A stretch of DNA of 64,000 nucleotides, from assembly GCF_007993065.1 (NCBI RefSeq), contig NZ_VOPL01000009.1:51575-115574 (forward strand), in the 5' to 3' direction. The notes beneath the pieces were generated by a model. It saw only the letters and a list, made by a program, of their open reading frames with translations. It made no database searches and was not told where the DNA came from. The translations under genes and the position numbers were made by a program. Of this stretch, positions 35,963 through 44,381 are shown piece after piece; positions within the stretch are counted from its first letter, which is position 1; each line of letters starts with the position of its first letter. Origin of the DNA: Paracoccus aurantiacus (GTDB taxonomy: Bacteria; Pseudomonadota; Alphaproteobacteria; Rhodobacterales; Rhodobacteraceae).

Positions 35963-36565
35963 ATGGGCGTCTCGCGCCGCAGATATGCGTCGATGCGCGG
36001 CGTGAGCGACATGGCGGTTCGCAAGGCGATCGCCAGCGGGCGGATCAGCGTAGAGGCGGACGGCACAATCGATCCGGCGAAGGCCGATGCGCAATGGGAC
36101 AGCCAGACCGACCCGGCCAAGCAGCGCGGCGTGCATGCACAGACGCTGGGCGCGCGGACAGCTGCAAGCACAGCCCGCGCCGCGGCGACAAAGCCGGTGC
36201 CCAAGGCCGCGATCGACGCGGTGAATGCCACGCTGGGTGATACCAGTGCCGAGGTCGGTACCGGCTCCGGCGGTGAGGTCTCCTTCCTGCGCGCACGGAT
36301 GGCCAACGAAGTGCTGAAGGCGCAGACGGCGCGGGTGCGACTGGAGAAGATGAAGGGCGAGCTGGTGGATCGGGCGCGGGCCACGAACTCGGTCTTCGAT
36401 CTGGCGCGCCGCGAACGCGATGCCTGGCTGAACTGGCCGCCGCGGGTGGCGGCGAACATGGCCGCGGAACTGGGTGTGGAAGCGCATGCGCTGGAGCAGG
36501 TGCTGGACCGGTTCCTGCGCGCGCATCTGGTGGACATGGCCGAGGTCAAGATTGACCTTCGCTGA
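35963..36565 (+). CDS. Phage terminase small subunit
   Basis: A 200-residue DNA-recognition subunit of the packaging motor. The N-terminus (RRRYASMRGVSDMAVRKAIASGRI) is the Nu1/DUF1441-type helix-turn-helix, followed by an alanine-rich linker and a helical C-terminus (EVSFLRARMANEVLKAQTARVRLEKMKGELV). The ATG at 35963 follows GAAGGA at a suitable distance. Its end overlaps the large subunit start, as is usual for terS-terL pairs. This begins the late operon. Confidence 0.85.
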   Translation: MGVSRRRYASMRGVSDMAVRKAIASGRISVEADGTIDPAKADAQWDSQTDPAKQRGVHAQTLGARTAASTARAAATKPVPKAAIDAVNATLGDTSAEVGTGSGGEVSFLRARMANEVLKAQTARVRLEKMKGELVDRARATNSVFDLARRERDAWLNWPPRVAANMAAELGVEAHALEQVLDRFLRAHLVDMAEVKIDLR

Positions 36566-38543
36566 ATTCGACGGCGCCGAGGACATCCGCCGGGCATGGC
36601 GCGACGGATTGGCGCCGGATCCCAGCCAGACGGTCAGTCAATGGTCGGACCGGCACCGGATCCTGTCCTCGCGCGCGGCCTCCGAAGCCGGGCCGTATCG
36701 CACCGATCGCACGCCCTATATGCGCGGGATCATGGATGCGCTGTCGCCCGCCGCTGGCGCTCGCCGCGTGGTGTTCATGAAAGCCGCGCAGGTGGGGGCA
36801 ACCGAGGCCGGCAACAACTGGATCGGCTTCTGCATCCATCGCGCGCCGGGGCCGTTTCTGGCGGTGCAGCCCACGGTCGATCTGGCCAAGCGCCTGTCGC
36901 AGCAGCGGATCGACCCGCTGATCGAGGAAAGCCCGGATCTTCGGGCGCTGGTGATGCCGTCGCGCTCAAAAGACAGCGGCAATACCATCCTCGGCAAGCG
37001 CTTCCCGGGCGGGCAGCTTATCCTGACCGGGGCCAACAGCGCGGTGGGCCTGCGCTCCATGCCGGCGCGCTGGGTGTTTCTGGACGAGGTCGATGCCTAT
37101 CCGGGCGATATCGACGGCGAGGGCGATCCGATCGCGCTGGCCGAAGCCCGGACCATCAGCTTCGGGCATCGCAGCAAGGTGTTTCTGGCCTCGACGCCCA
37201 CGGTGAAGGGGCTGTCGCGGATTGAACGGGAATACGAGATCTCGGACCAGCAGCGCTATCACGTGCCCTGCCCGCATTGCGGGGCGCTGCAGTGGCTGAA
37301 GTTCGACCGCCTGCGCTGGCAGCCGGGGCTACCGGAAACGGCGGAATATCATTGCGAGCACTGCGACGAGCCCATCGCCGAGCGGCACAAAACCGAGATG
37401 ATGGACGAAGCCAATGGTGCACGTTGGCTGCCGACGGCCGAACCGGAGGTGCGGCGCCGGGCACAGGCGGCGGGGATCGTCGGCTTTCACATCAGCGGTC
37501 TCTATTCCCCGCTGGGCTGGCTCTCCTGGGCGGAGATCGCCCGGAACTGGGAGGCGGCACAGGGCAATGATGCCGCCCTGAAGACGCTGAAGAACACCGT
37601 GCTGGGCGAGACATGGCAGGAACGCGGCGAGGCGCCGGACTGGCAGCGGCTCTATGAACGGCGCGAGGATCGGCATCTGGGACAGGTGCCCGAAGGCGCG
37701 CTGATGCTGACCGCCGGGGCGGATGTGCAGCGCGACCGCATCGAGATCGACGTCTGGGGCTGGGGGCGCAATCTGGAAAGCTGGCTCGTGGACCATGTCG
37801 TTCTCGAAGGCGACACGGCACGCGAGGAGGTCTGGGCCGATCTCAGCGACTTCCTCGGTGAGACCTGGGAACATGCCGGTGGGGCACGCATGGCGCTGGC
37901 CCGGCTTGCGATCGACACCGGCGACGGCGCCACGACCGATGCGGTCTACAACTGGTGCCGCAAGATGGGACACGGGCAGGTCATCGCGGTGAAGGGCGTC
38001 GGTGGCTTCGACCGCGCAACGCCGGTGGATGGGCCGACCTATGTCGATGTCACCGAGGCTGGACGTCGCATCCGCCGCGGCGTGCGGCTCTGGAAGGTGG
38101 CCGGGGCGGTGTTCAAGTCGGAGACGTATCGGTTTCTGCGGCTGGCGGCACCGACGGACGAGGAGATCACCGACGGCACGGGATATCCCGCCGGCTTCGT
38201 GCACATCCCGCGCGGCACCACGGCGGAATGGACCAAGCAGCTGACGGCCGAGCAGCTGATGACGGTGAAGACCCGGCAGGGCTTCCAACGCCTCGAATGG
38301 CAGCAGACGCGGGACCGCAACGAGGCGCTGGATTGCCGGGTCTATGCCCGCGCCGCGGCCTGGCTGATGGGCATGGACCGCTGGAATGAGGACCGCTGGG
38401 AGGCACTGGCCGCGCAGCTTCTGCCCGGACGCACGGAAACGACAACGCTGCCGGCCGGACAGCCGCGACGGCCAAGAGATACCCCGCCCTCCCCCCGACC
38501 CTCGGGCTGGATGGGCGATCGCAGGAAAGGAAACTGGTTCTGA
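36552..38543 (+). CDS. Phage terminase large subunit, GpA family
   Basis: This is the ATPase/nuclease that drives DNA into proheads. TTG 36552 is taken as the start (GAGG upstream), giving 663 residues, close to lambda GpA length. It shows the atypical P-loop KAAQVGATEAGNNW, Walker B VFLDEVDAYP, a CPHCG...CEHCD zinc-finger-like insertion, and the nuclease half with AGADVQRDRIEIDVWGWG and LAIDTGDGATTDAVYNW. It ends with a basic tail. The stop overlaps the gpW start by one base. Confidence 0.92.
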   Translation: MTFAEFDGAEDIRRAWRDGLAPDPSQTVSQWSDRHRILSSRAASEAGPYRTDRTPYMRGIMDALSPAAGARRVVFMKAAQVGATEAGNNWIGFCIHRAPGPFLAVQPTVDLAKRLSQQRIDPLIEESPDLRALVMPSRSKDSGNTILGKRFPGGQLILTGANSAVGLRSMPARWVFLDEVDAYPGDIDGEGDPIALAEARTISFGHRSKVFLASTPTVKGLSRIEREYEISDQQRYHVPCPHCGALQWLKFDRLRWQPGLPETAEYHCEHCDEPIAERHKTEMMDEANGARWLPTAEPEVRRRAQAAGIVGFHISGLYSPLGWLSWAEIARNWEAAQGNDAALKTLKNTVLGETWQERGEAPDWQRLYERREDRHLGQVPEGALMLTAGADVQRDRIEIDVWGWGRNLESWLVDHVVLEGDTAREEVWADLSDFLGETWEHAGGARMALARLAIDTGDGATTDAVYNWCRKMGHGQVIAVKGVGGFDRATPVDGPTYVDVTEAGRRIRRGVRLWKVAGAVFKSETYRFLRLAAPTDEEITDGTGYPAGFVHIPRGTTAEWTKQLTAEQLMTVKTRQGFQRLEWQQTRDRNEALDCRVYARAAAWLMGMDRWNEDRWEALAAQLLPGRTETTTLPAGQPRRPRDTPPSPRPSGWMGDRRKGNWF

Positions 38544-38746
38544 TGGCCTGGACAGAGTCTGAGCTCGACGCCCTGCGCCGGGCCTATGCCGCGGGCACCA
38601 CCCGTGTGTCGTACGACGGCAAGTCGGTCGAGTACGGCTCCGCCGCCGATCTCCTCGGCCGCATTCGCCTGATCGAGGGCGAGATGGCTGGTGCCGCTGG
38701 CCGTCCACGCCCGGTCGCCGGGTTCGCAGGCTTCCGCCGGAGCTGA
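38543..38746 (+). CDS. Head-to-tail joining protein, gpW family
   Basis: A 67-residue protein placed exactly between terminase and portal genes, as lambda W is. The sequence MAWTESELDALRRAYAAGT, then SYDGKSVEYGSAADLLGRI, matches the gpW pattern of a helix, a beta hairpin and a helix. Both ends overlap neighbouring genes by one base. It is needed to complete DNA-filled heads before tail attachment. Confidence 0.9.
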   Translation: MAWTESELDALRRAYAAGTTRVSYDGKSVEYGSAADLLGRIRLIEGEMAGAAGRPRPVAGFAGFRRS

Positions 38747-40299
38747 TGATGCCAGACAGCTCAAACCAGATCGCCCCGCGGGTTCGCTGGGGGCTGATGG
38801 ATGCTGCGCTCTCCGCACTCGCGCCCCGGACGGCGGCGAAGCGCTACGCTGCCCGAGTGGCGATCAGCAATCTGCGCCGGGACTATGATGCCGCCGGCCG
38901 GGGGCGCGGCACAGCGGGCTGGAAGACCGGCGCCACGGCCGCGGATGCCGAGATCGCCGCCGATGGCCCGCTGCTGCGGCATCGCATGCGTGATCTGGTG
39001 CGCAACAATCCGATGGCGGCGCAGGCGGTGCAGGTGCTCGTGAACAATATCGTCGGCACCGGCATCCGGCCGCGGGCTGCGACGGGCGATGCGAGCCTGA
39101 ACAGACAGGTCGATGCGCTCTGGAAACGCTGGGCGGCGGGCTGCGATCAGCATGGACACACCGATTTCCATGGCATCCTGGGGCTGGCCGTGCGCGAGAT
39201 GATCGAGGGTGGCGACGTCTTCGCCATCCGGCGGAACGTGCGCGCAGCGAATGTCCGTGACGTGCCGCTGCGCATCGAGTTGCGCGAGGCGGACCATCTC
39301 GATGCCGGCCGCTTCGACAGCCTGGCCGACGGCGCCCGCATCAGTCAGGGCATCGAATATGATCGGAATGGCCGCCGCACCGGATACTGGATGTTCGCCG
39401 ATCACCCGGGCGATACCGCGCCGGTGTTCTCGCGCCGCCTCGAATCCGCACGCCTGCCTGCCGATCGGGTCGCGCATCTCTTCGAACGCCAGCGGGTGCA
39501 GTCCCGCGGCGTGCCCTGGGGCACCCCGGCCATGCGGGCGATCCGCGATGTCGATGACTGGCAGCAGGCCGAGCTCGTGCGCAAACGCACCGAGGCCTGC
39601 CTCGTCGGCATCGTCTTCGGCGCGGACGAGGATCAGCAGTCCATCGCCCCGGTGGTCGAGGATGCCGCCGGCAACCGCATCGAGCAGTTCGAACCGGGCC
39701 TCATCGCTTATGCTCGCGGCGGCAAGGACATCAAGTTCAACCAGCCCGCCAGCACCGCCGGGGTCTATGAATGGCACCGCGTGCAGCTGCACATCATCGC
39801 CGCGGGTTTCCGCGTGCCCTACGCGCTGATGACCGGCGATCTCAGTCAGACCAGCTTCTCCTCCAGCCGGGTCGGCCTCAACGAGTTCCGCCGCATGGTC
39901 GAGCAGCTGCAGTGGCAGACCATCATCCCGATGTTCTGCGCGCCGATCTGGCGCTGGTTCGTGGATGCCGCGGTGATGGCCGGCCTGCTGCCCGAGGGCA
40001 CCGAGATCCCCGCCGAGTGGGGCCCGCCGAAGTTCGAGAGCGTCAATCCGCTGCAGGATGCGCAGGCCGATCTGCTGGAGGTCCGCGCCGGCTTCTCCAC
40101 CCTGCCGCAGCAGATCGCCCGACGCGGATATGATCCCGACGAGGTCTTGGCCGAATGGGCGGGCTTCGCCACCAAATCCGACGCCGCCGGCCTCGTCTTC
40201 GACAGCGACCCGCGCAAGGTGACCAAGGGCGGCTTGGTGCAGACCGCCGATCCGGCGACCGCGACATCATCGCCGACCGGCGCAGAAGAACAGGACTGA
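38746..40299 (+). CDS. Phage portal protein, lambda GpB family
   Basis: A 517-residue portal subunit that forms the dodecameric DNA gate of the head. Characteristic stretches are RDLVRNNPMAAQAVQVLVNN, NIVGTGIRP, LAVREMIEGGDVFAIRR, EWHRVQLHIIAAGFRVPYAL, and MTGDLSQTSFSSSRVGLNEF. Length and order after gpW match lambda-like siphophages. The last 40 residues are low-complexity. No frameshift or damage is visible. Confidence 0.92.
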   Translation: MMPDSSNQIAPRVRWGLMDAALSALAPRTAAKRYAARVAISNLRRDYDAAGRGRGTAGWKTGATAADAEIAADGPLLRHRMRDLVRNNPMAAQAVQVLVNNIVGTGIRPRAATGDASLNRQVDALWKRWAAGCDQHGHTDFHGILGLAVREMIEGGDVFAIRRNVRAANVRDVPLRIELREADHLDAGRFDSLADGARISQGIEYDRNGRRTGYWMFADHPGDTAPVFSRRLESARLPADRVAHLFERQRVQSRGVPWGTPAMRAIRDVDDWQQAELVRKRTEACLVGIVFGADEDQQSIAPVVEDAAGNRIEQFEPGLIAYARGGKDIKFNQPASTAGVYEWHRVQLHIIAAGFRVPYALMTGDLSQTSFSSSRVGLNEFRRMVEQLQWQTIIPMFCAPIWRWFVDAAVMAGLLPEGTEIPAEWGPPKFESVNPLQDAQADLLEVRAGFSTLPQQIARRGYDPDEVLAEWAGFATKSDAAGLVFDSDPRKVTKGGLVQTADPATATSSPTGAEEQD

Positions 40300-40302
40300 C
40301 CC

Positions 40303-42312
40303 ATGCCCCAAGACCAGATCATCGACCTGCCCGTGATCGGGCGGGCCGGTTCCCTGCAGGCTGTCGACGAGGCAGCGCGGACCTTCGAGGTCCTCTGGAC
40401 CACCGGCGCGCAGGTGCGCCGCTATTCCTGGGCGCGGGACGAGGAATTCGACGAAGAGCTTGTCGTCTCGCCGAATGCCATGCGCCTCGATCGCCTGAAC
40501 GGCGGCGCGCCGTTCCTGAACTCGCATGCTTCATACAGCCTGCGGTCCATCCTCGGTGTGGTCGAGGACGGCTCGATCCGCATCGAGGCCGGCCGCGCCT
40601 TTGCCCGCATCCGGCTGTCGGAACGCGACGAGGTCGAGGATATCTGGCGCGACATCAAGGCGGGCATCATCCGCAATGTCTCGGTCGGCTACCGCGTGCA
40701 CCGCTTCGAACGCGTCGCCAGGGCCGATCGCAGCGACGGCGGCGCCCGCGCGCTCTACCGCGCCGTCGATTGGGAGCCGCTGGAGATCAGCGCCGTCGCC
40801 ATCGGCGCCGATGCAGCCGCCGGCATCCGGGCTGAACGCGATGACCGGGAAACCCGCCTGCACCCCTGCACCATCACCACGAGAGGAACCACCATGCCCC
40901 AGACCGATCCGGCCGTCGTCGAGGACCGCGACGATCCCTCGGCCCGCCACGCCGATCCCGCACCGCAGGCGCCGGCCGCGCCTCCTCCTTCCCAAACCGC
41001 GCCCGACGCCGATACCATCCGTGCCGAAGAACGCCGCCGCAGCGCCGATATCATGGCGCTGTGCCGCCGCGCGGGCCTCGCTGATATGGCCGATGACCTG
41101 ATCGCCCGTGGGGTTACCATCGATGACGCCCGCGCCGCCGTCCTCGACAAGCTGGTCGACAGCGACCCTGCAGGGCGCACGGCCGAGCCCGCCCCGGCGC
41201 AGGCCAGCGGCAGCGGCGCGGCCGAGATCGCCTATCGCGATGCCGTCTCGAACGCCCTGCTGCACCGCCACAATCCCGGCGCCCATGCGCTGGAGGCAGG
41301 CGCCCGCGAGTTCCGCGGTCTCACCCTGCTGGAAATGGCCCGCCACGCCATCGAACGTCGCGGCGGCAGCACGCGCGGCCTCTCGAAGATGGAGGTCGCC
41401 CGCACCGCCTTCGAGCAGCGCGCCACCGGTTATCACTCGACCAGCGATTTCCCGGCCATCCTCGCCAATGTCGCCAACACCACGCTGCGGCAGGCCTATG
41501 CATCGACGCCACGCACCTTCGGGGCCTGGGCCCGGCGCGCGACCATCACCGACTTCAAACCGGTGCAGCGCACCCAGCTCGGCGGCGCGCCCGATCTGCA
41601 GCGCGTGCTCGAGTCAGGTGAGTTCCAGTACGGCACCATCGGCGAGGGCCGCGAGGTCTATGCACTCGCCACCTATGGCCGCATCGTCGCCATCACCCGG
41701 CAGGTGCTGATTAACGACGATCTCGATGCCTTCACCCGCCTGCCGGCCTCCTTCGGCGCCTCGGCCGCCGATCTCGAATCCGACATCGTCTATTCGATCC
41801 TGATGCAGAACCCAGCCATGGGCGATGGCAAGGCGCTGTTCCACGCCGATCACAACAACATGGGTACGGCATCCAGCATCTCGGAAACGGCGCTGGCCTC
41901 CGCCTACCGTGCCTTCGGTCAACACAAGGGTCTGGAGGACCGGCTGATCTCGATCCTGCCGCGCTGGATCCTGACGCCCCCCGGCCCGCGCGCGATCGAG
42001 GCGCGCAAGCAGGTCACCGCCACCACGCCGTCCAGCACCGCCGAGGTCAACACCTTCTCCGGCCGGCTCGAGGTGATCGAAGAACCGCGCCTGATCCCGG
42101 CCAGCGGGCAGGATCCGTGGTTCCTCGCCGCGGATCCCGCGCGCATCGACACCGTCGAATACGCCTATCTCGACGGGCAGGAGGGTGTCTTCACCGAGAC
42201 CCGCACCGGCTTCGAGGTCGACGGCCTCGAGATCAAGGCCCGCCACGACTTCGCCGCCAAGGCCATCGACTGGCGCGGGCTCTACCGCAATCCGGGCGCC
42301 GCGCCGGCGTGA
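40303..42312 (+). CDS. Prohead protease / major capsid protein fusion
   Basis: One 669-residue polypeptide combines the maturation protease and the capsid subunit. The N-terminal HK97-type protease (about residues 1-180) has H75 in FLNSHASYS and S127 in NVSVGY. A linker rich in Pro, Ala and charged residues (about 190-290) plays the scaffold part. The rest is a Mu-like/HK97-fold capsid, including STSDFPAILANVANTTLRQAY and PAMGDGKALFHADHNN. The protease must cut itself from the capsid part during maturation. Fusions of this kind are known in proteobacterial phages, usually named as such. Confidence 0.88.
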   Translation: MPQDQIIDLPVIGRAGSLQAVDEAARTFEVLWTTGAQVRRYSWARDEEFDEELVVSPNAMRLDRLNGGAPFLNSHASYSLRSILGVVEDGSIRIEAGRAFARIRLSERDEVEDIWRDIKAGIIRNVSVGYRVHRFERVARADRSDGGARALYRAVDWEPLEISAVAIGADAAAGIRAERDDRETRLHPCTITTRGTTMPQTDPAVVEDRDDPSARHADPAPQAPAAPPPSQTAPDADTIRAEERRRSADIMALCRRAGLADMADDLIARGVTIDDARAAVLDKLVDSDPAGRTAEPAPAQASGSGAAEIAYRDAVSNALLHRHNPGAHALEAGAREFRGLTLLEMARHAIERRGGSTRGLSKMEVARTAFEQRATGYHSTSDFPAILANVANTTLRQAYASTPRTFGAWARRATITDFKPVQRTQLGGAPDLQRVLESGEFQYGTIGEGREVYALATYGRIVAITRQVLINDDLDAFTRLPASFGASAADLESDIVYSILMQNPAMGDGKALFHADHNNMGTASSISETALASAYRAFGQHKGLEDRLISILPRWILTPPGPRAIEARKQVTATTPSSTAEVNTFSGRLEVIEEPRLIPASGQDPWFLAADPARIDTVEYAYLDGQEGVFTETRTGFEVDGLEIKARHDFAAKAIDWRGLYRNPGAAPA

Positions 42313-42343
42313 TCGTCGCAACATAGAGAGAGAGGACAGCCTC

Positions 42344-42712
42344 ATGAAGAACTTTATTGCGCAGGGCGATTTCATCAACGTCCCCACCGACGAGCTGGTC
42401 CTCGGTGGCAGCATCATCGGCGGCACCGGCTATCTGCTCGGCGGTGGCCTGTTCGGCGTCGCGACCACGACCGTCGAGGTACCCGGCATGGATGCCGGGA
42501 AGGAATGTGTGCTGGCCCTGACCGGTGTCTTCGATCTGCCGAAGGCGCCGTCGCAGGCCTGGTATGTGGGCGCCCGCATCTACTGGGATGGCGCAGCCAG
42601 CCAGGCGACGACCACCGAGACAGAATACTACATCGGCATCGCGGTTCTCGCGACCGGCGCCACGGCGGCCGAGATCACTGGCCGGGTCCGGCTGAACGGG
42701 ATCGCGGTCTGA
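42344..42712 (+). CDS. DUF2190 family capsid decoration-type protein
   Basis: A 122-residue protein rich in beta structure and glycine. It begins MKNFIAQGDFINVP and has GKECVLALTGVFDLPKA and YIGIAVLATGATAAEITGRV, typical of DUF2190 proteins that follow capsid genes and probably decorate the head. A strong purine-rich ribosome-binding stretch (GAGAGAGAGGA) fits high expression. The stop overlaps the next gene as TGATG. Confidence 0.8.
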   Translation: MKNFIAQGDFINVPTDELVLGGSIIGGTGYLLGGGLFGVATTTVEVPGMDAGKECVLALTGVFDLPKAPSQAWYVGARIYWDGAASQATTTETEYYIGIAVLATGATAAEITGRVRLNGIAV

Positions 42713-43026
42713 TGGAGGGGTTTGAACGCGCGCTGACCCGGGTCTTCGCCGATCCGAACATGGCAACGGACGGGCTCTGGCTGAAGAGCGGTGCGGAACC
42801 GGCTACCCCGATCCGCCTGATCCGCAAGGCACCGGACGAGGTGACGAGCTATGGCAGTGCACGGGTCTGGTCGGAAACGCTGCGGGCGGATGTGATGGTG
42901 TCACAGATGCCCGATCCCGCGCCAGGCGACAGGATCAGCATCGGGACAGACATCTGGGAGGTGCAGGGCAAACCTGTCCGTGATCGCGAGCGACTGATCT
43001 GGACGATGGACCTGCGACCGGCATGA
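42712..43026 (+). CDS. Head-tail joining protein
   Basis: A 104-residue protein starting at ATG 42712, overlapping the DUF2190 gene by one base. The sequence has a gpFII-like layout (MEGFERALTRVFADPNMATD, then PIRLIRKAPDE and GDRISIGTDIWEVQGKPVRD) and sits where lambda FII and similar connectors are found. It would join the head connector to the tail. The family call rests mainly on position and size. Confidence 0.7.
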   Translation: MEGFERALTRVFADPNMATDGLWLKSGAEPATPIRLIRKAPDEVTSYGSARVWSETLRADVMVSQMPDPAPGDRISIGTDIWEVQGKPVRDRERLIWTMDLRPA

Positions 43027-43036
43027 GGATCGCGTA

Positions 43037-43660
43037 GTGAAGCTCTCGGCCTCCTTCACCGATCTGGCCGCGCTGATGCAGGCCGAGATCGACGCCGGAG
43101 AGAAAGCGGTGACGGCGGCTGTGAAGGATGCCGGCATCGCCCTGCGCGACGACTGGCGCAACCAGATCACCCGTGCCGGTCTCGGACCGCGGGTGGCGCG
43201 CACGATCCGATCCGCCACTTATCCGAAAGGACGCGACAGCCTCAATGCTGCCGCCATGGTCTGGTCGCGGGCCCCGGCGATCGTCGAGGCGCACAATACC
43301 GGCCCCCTCATCCGCTCGGCCGATGGCTTCTGGCTGGCGATCCCGACCGAGGCTGCGGGCAAGAGCCGCCGCGGTGGTCACATCACGCCGCTGGAATGGG
43401 AACAGCGGACCGGACTGCGCCTACGCTTCATCTACCGCCGCACCGGTCCCAGCCTGCTGATCGCCGAGGCCCGGATCAACAAGGGCGGACGTGCGGTGCG
43501 CTCCCGCTCGAAGACCGGCCGTAATGTCGCCTCCGTGCCGATCTTCCTGTTGGTGCCGCAGGTCCGGCTTCGGAAACGACTGGATCTGGAGAAACCGGCG
43601 CGGGCGGCACTCGCCGCCCTGCCCGCGGCGATCGTGCGGCGCTGGAGCCGGATCACATGA
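43037..43660 (+). CDS. DUF6441-like phage head-tail protein
   Basis: A 207-residue basic protein starting at GTG 43037. It has FTDLAALMQAEIDAGEKAVT, AGIALRDDWRNQITRAGLG and RSRRGGHITPLEWEQRTG, which I recognise as the DUF6441 family. Its position, two genes after the capsid and before the tail terminator-like gene, matches the lambda Z/minor tail protein slot, and that is the inferred role. It overlaps the next gene by 4 bases. Confidence 0.7.
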   Translation: MKLSASFTDLAALMQAEIDAGEKAVTAAVKDAGIALRDDWRNQITRAGLGPRVARTIRSATYPKGRDSLNAAAMVWSRAPAIVEAHNTGPLIRSADGFWLAIPTEAAGKSRRGGHITPLEWEQRTGLRLRFIYRRTGPSLLIAEARINKGGRAVRSRSKTGRNVASVPIFLLVPQVRLRKRLDLEKPARAALAALPAAIVRRWSRIT

Positions 43661-44082
43661 CCACGCGGCGCGAGGAGGTGCTGAAGGCGCTCCATGCCCG
43701 GCTGCTGCTGATCCCGGGCGGCGTCACCATTCTGCGCAATGCGGTGCTTCCGGAGCGGATCCCGGAGGCCGGTCTCGTCATCCTGCGCGATGGCACCCCC
43801 GGCAGTCCGGACACGACCCTGTCACCGCTGCGCTATCACTGGCAGCACCGCGTCGAGATCGAGGTGTTCCTGCGCGCCGGCGATCTCGATGACCGGTTCG
43901 ATGCGCTGACGGCCGCGATCGGCCGCGTCCTCATCACCCATCGCAGCCTCGGCGGCATCTGCGACTGGATTGAGGCGGACGCGCCCGAACCCGCTGACCT
44001 GCCAATCGACGGTGCCGGCACCATCCGCGCCGCCGTGCTGATCGTAACGCTGCACTACACCACCACTGATCCGCTCATCTAA
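43657..44082 (+). CDS. Tail terminator / minor tail protein (lambda gpU-like position)
   Basis: A 141-residue protein (REEVLKALHARLLLIPGGVT, then HRVEIEVFLRAGDLDDRFDA, AAVLIVTLHYTTTDPLI). The pattern of an initial helix, central strands and a paired strand at the end fits gpU-type tail terminators, which cap tail growth. Its start overlaps the DUF6441-like stop. Its stop overlaps the stop of a convergent BRCT gene by 4 bases. Confidence 0.7.
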   Translation: MTTRREEVLKALHARLLLIPGGVTILRNAVLPERIPEAGLVILRDGTPGSPDTTLSPLRYHWQHRVEIEVFLRAGDLDDRFDALTAAIGRVLITHRSLGGICDWIEADAPEPADLPIDGAGTIRAAVLIVTLHYTTTDPLI

Positions 44083-44318
44083 TAGCGGAGCATATCCATG
44101 AACTGCTTCTCGTCTAATTCCTCAGCGCCGAGGAGCTTCCCATGCAAGCGACGCTTCCCGGGCGTCGCTCCGACGACAACATAAGTTGTTGAGGTGCCAA
44201 CCCGACCAACCACCGCGCCTCCGCGACTACGCACGGCTTCCTGCGCCTCAGCGCGTGAAAGATGTTCCAGTTGCCCGGAGAAAACAAACTCAAGTCCGTC
44301 AAATGGCATGTCGGTCAT
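44079..44318 (-). CDS. Stand-alone BRCT domain protein
   Basis: A 79-residue protein that is a single BRCT domain of the bacterial DNA-ligase (LigA C-terminal) type. It contains FVFSGQLEHLSRAEAQEAV, then RSRGGAVVGRVGTSTTYVVV, GATPGKR and DEKQFMDML. A good ribosome-binding site (GGGGAGG on the minus strand, 8 bases from the ATG) supports expression. It is on the opposite strand inside the tail operon, between the tail terminator-like and tail tube genes. BRCT domains bind phosphoproteins or DNA ends. A role for a free one in a prophage is not known to me. Confidence 0.85.
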   Translation of the reverse strand: MTDMPFDGLEFVFSGQLEHLSRAEAQEAVRSRGGAVVGRVGTSTTYVVVGATPGKRRLHGKLLGAEELDEKQFMDMLRY

Positions 44319-44381
44319 CGACAGCGCCTCCCCATACTCACTGTTCCACTATGCAAATAAATGAAGTTGAGAGGATATCCC

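Noticed and set aside
37329..38708. A 459-codon minus-strand frame opposite the terminase large subunit
   Set aside because: It is the antisense of a clear GpA-type terminase and has no signature of its own.
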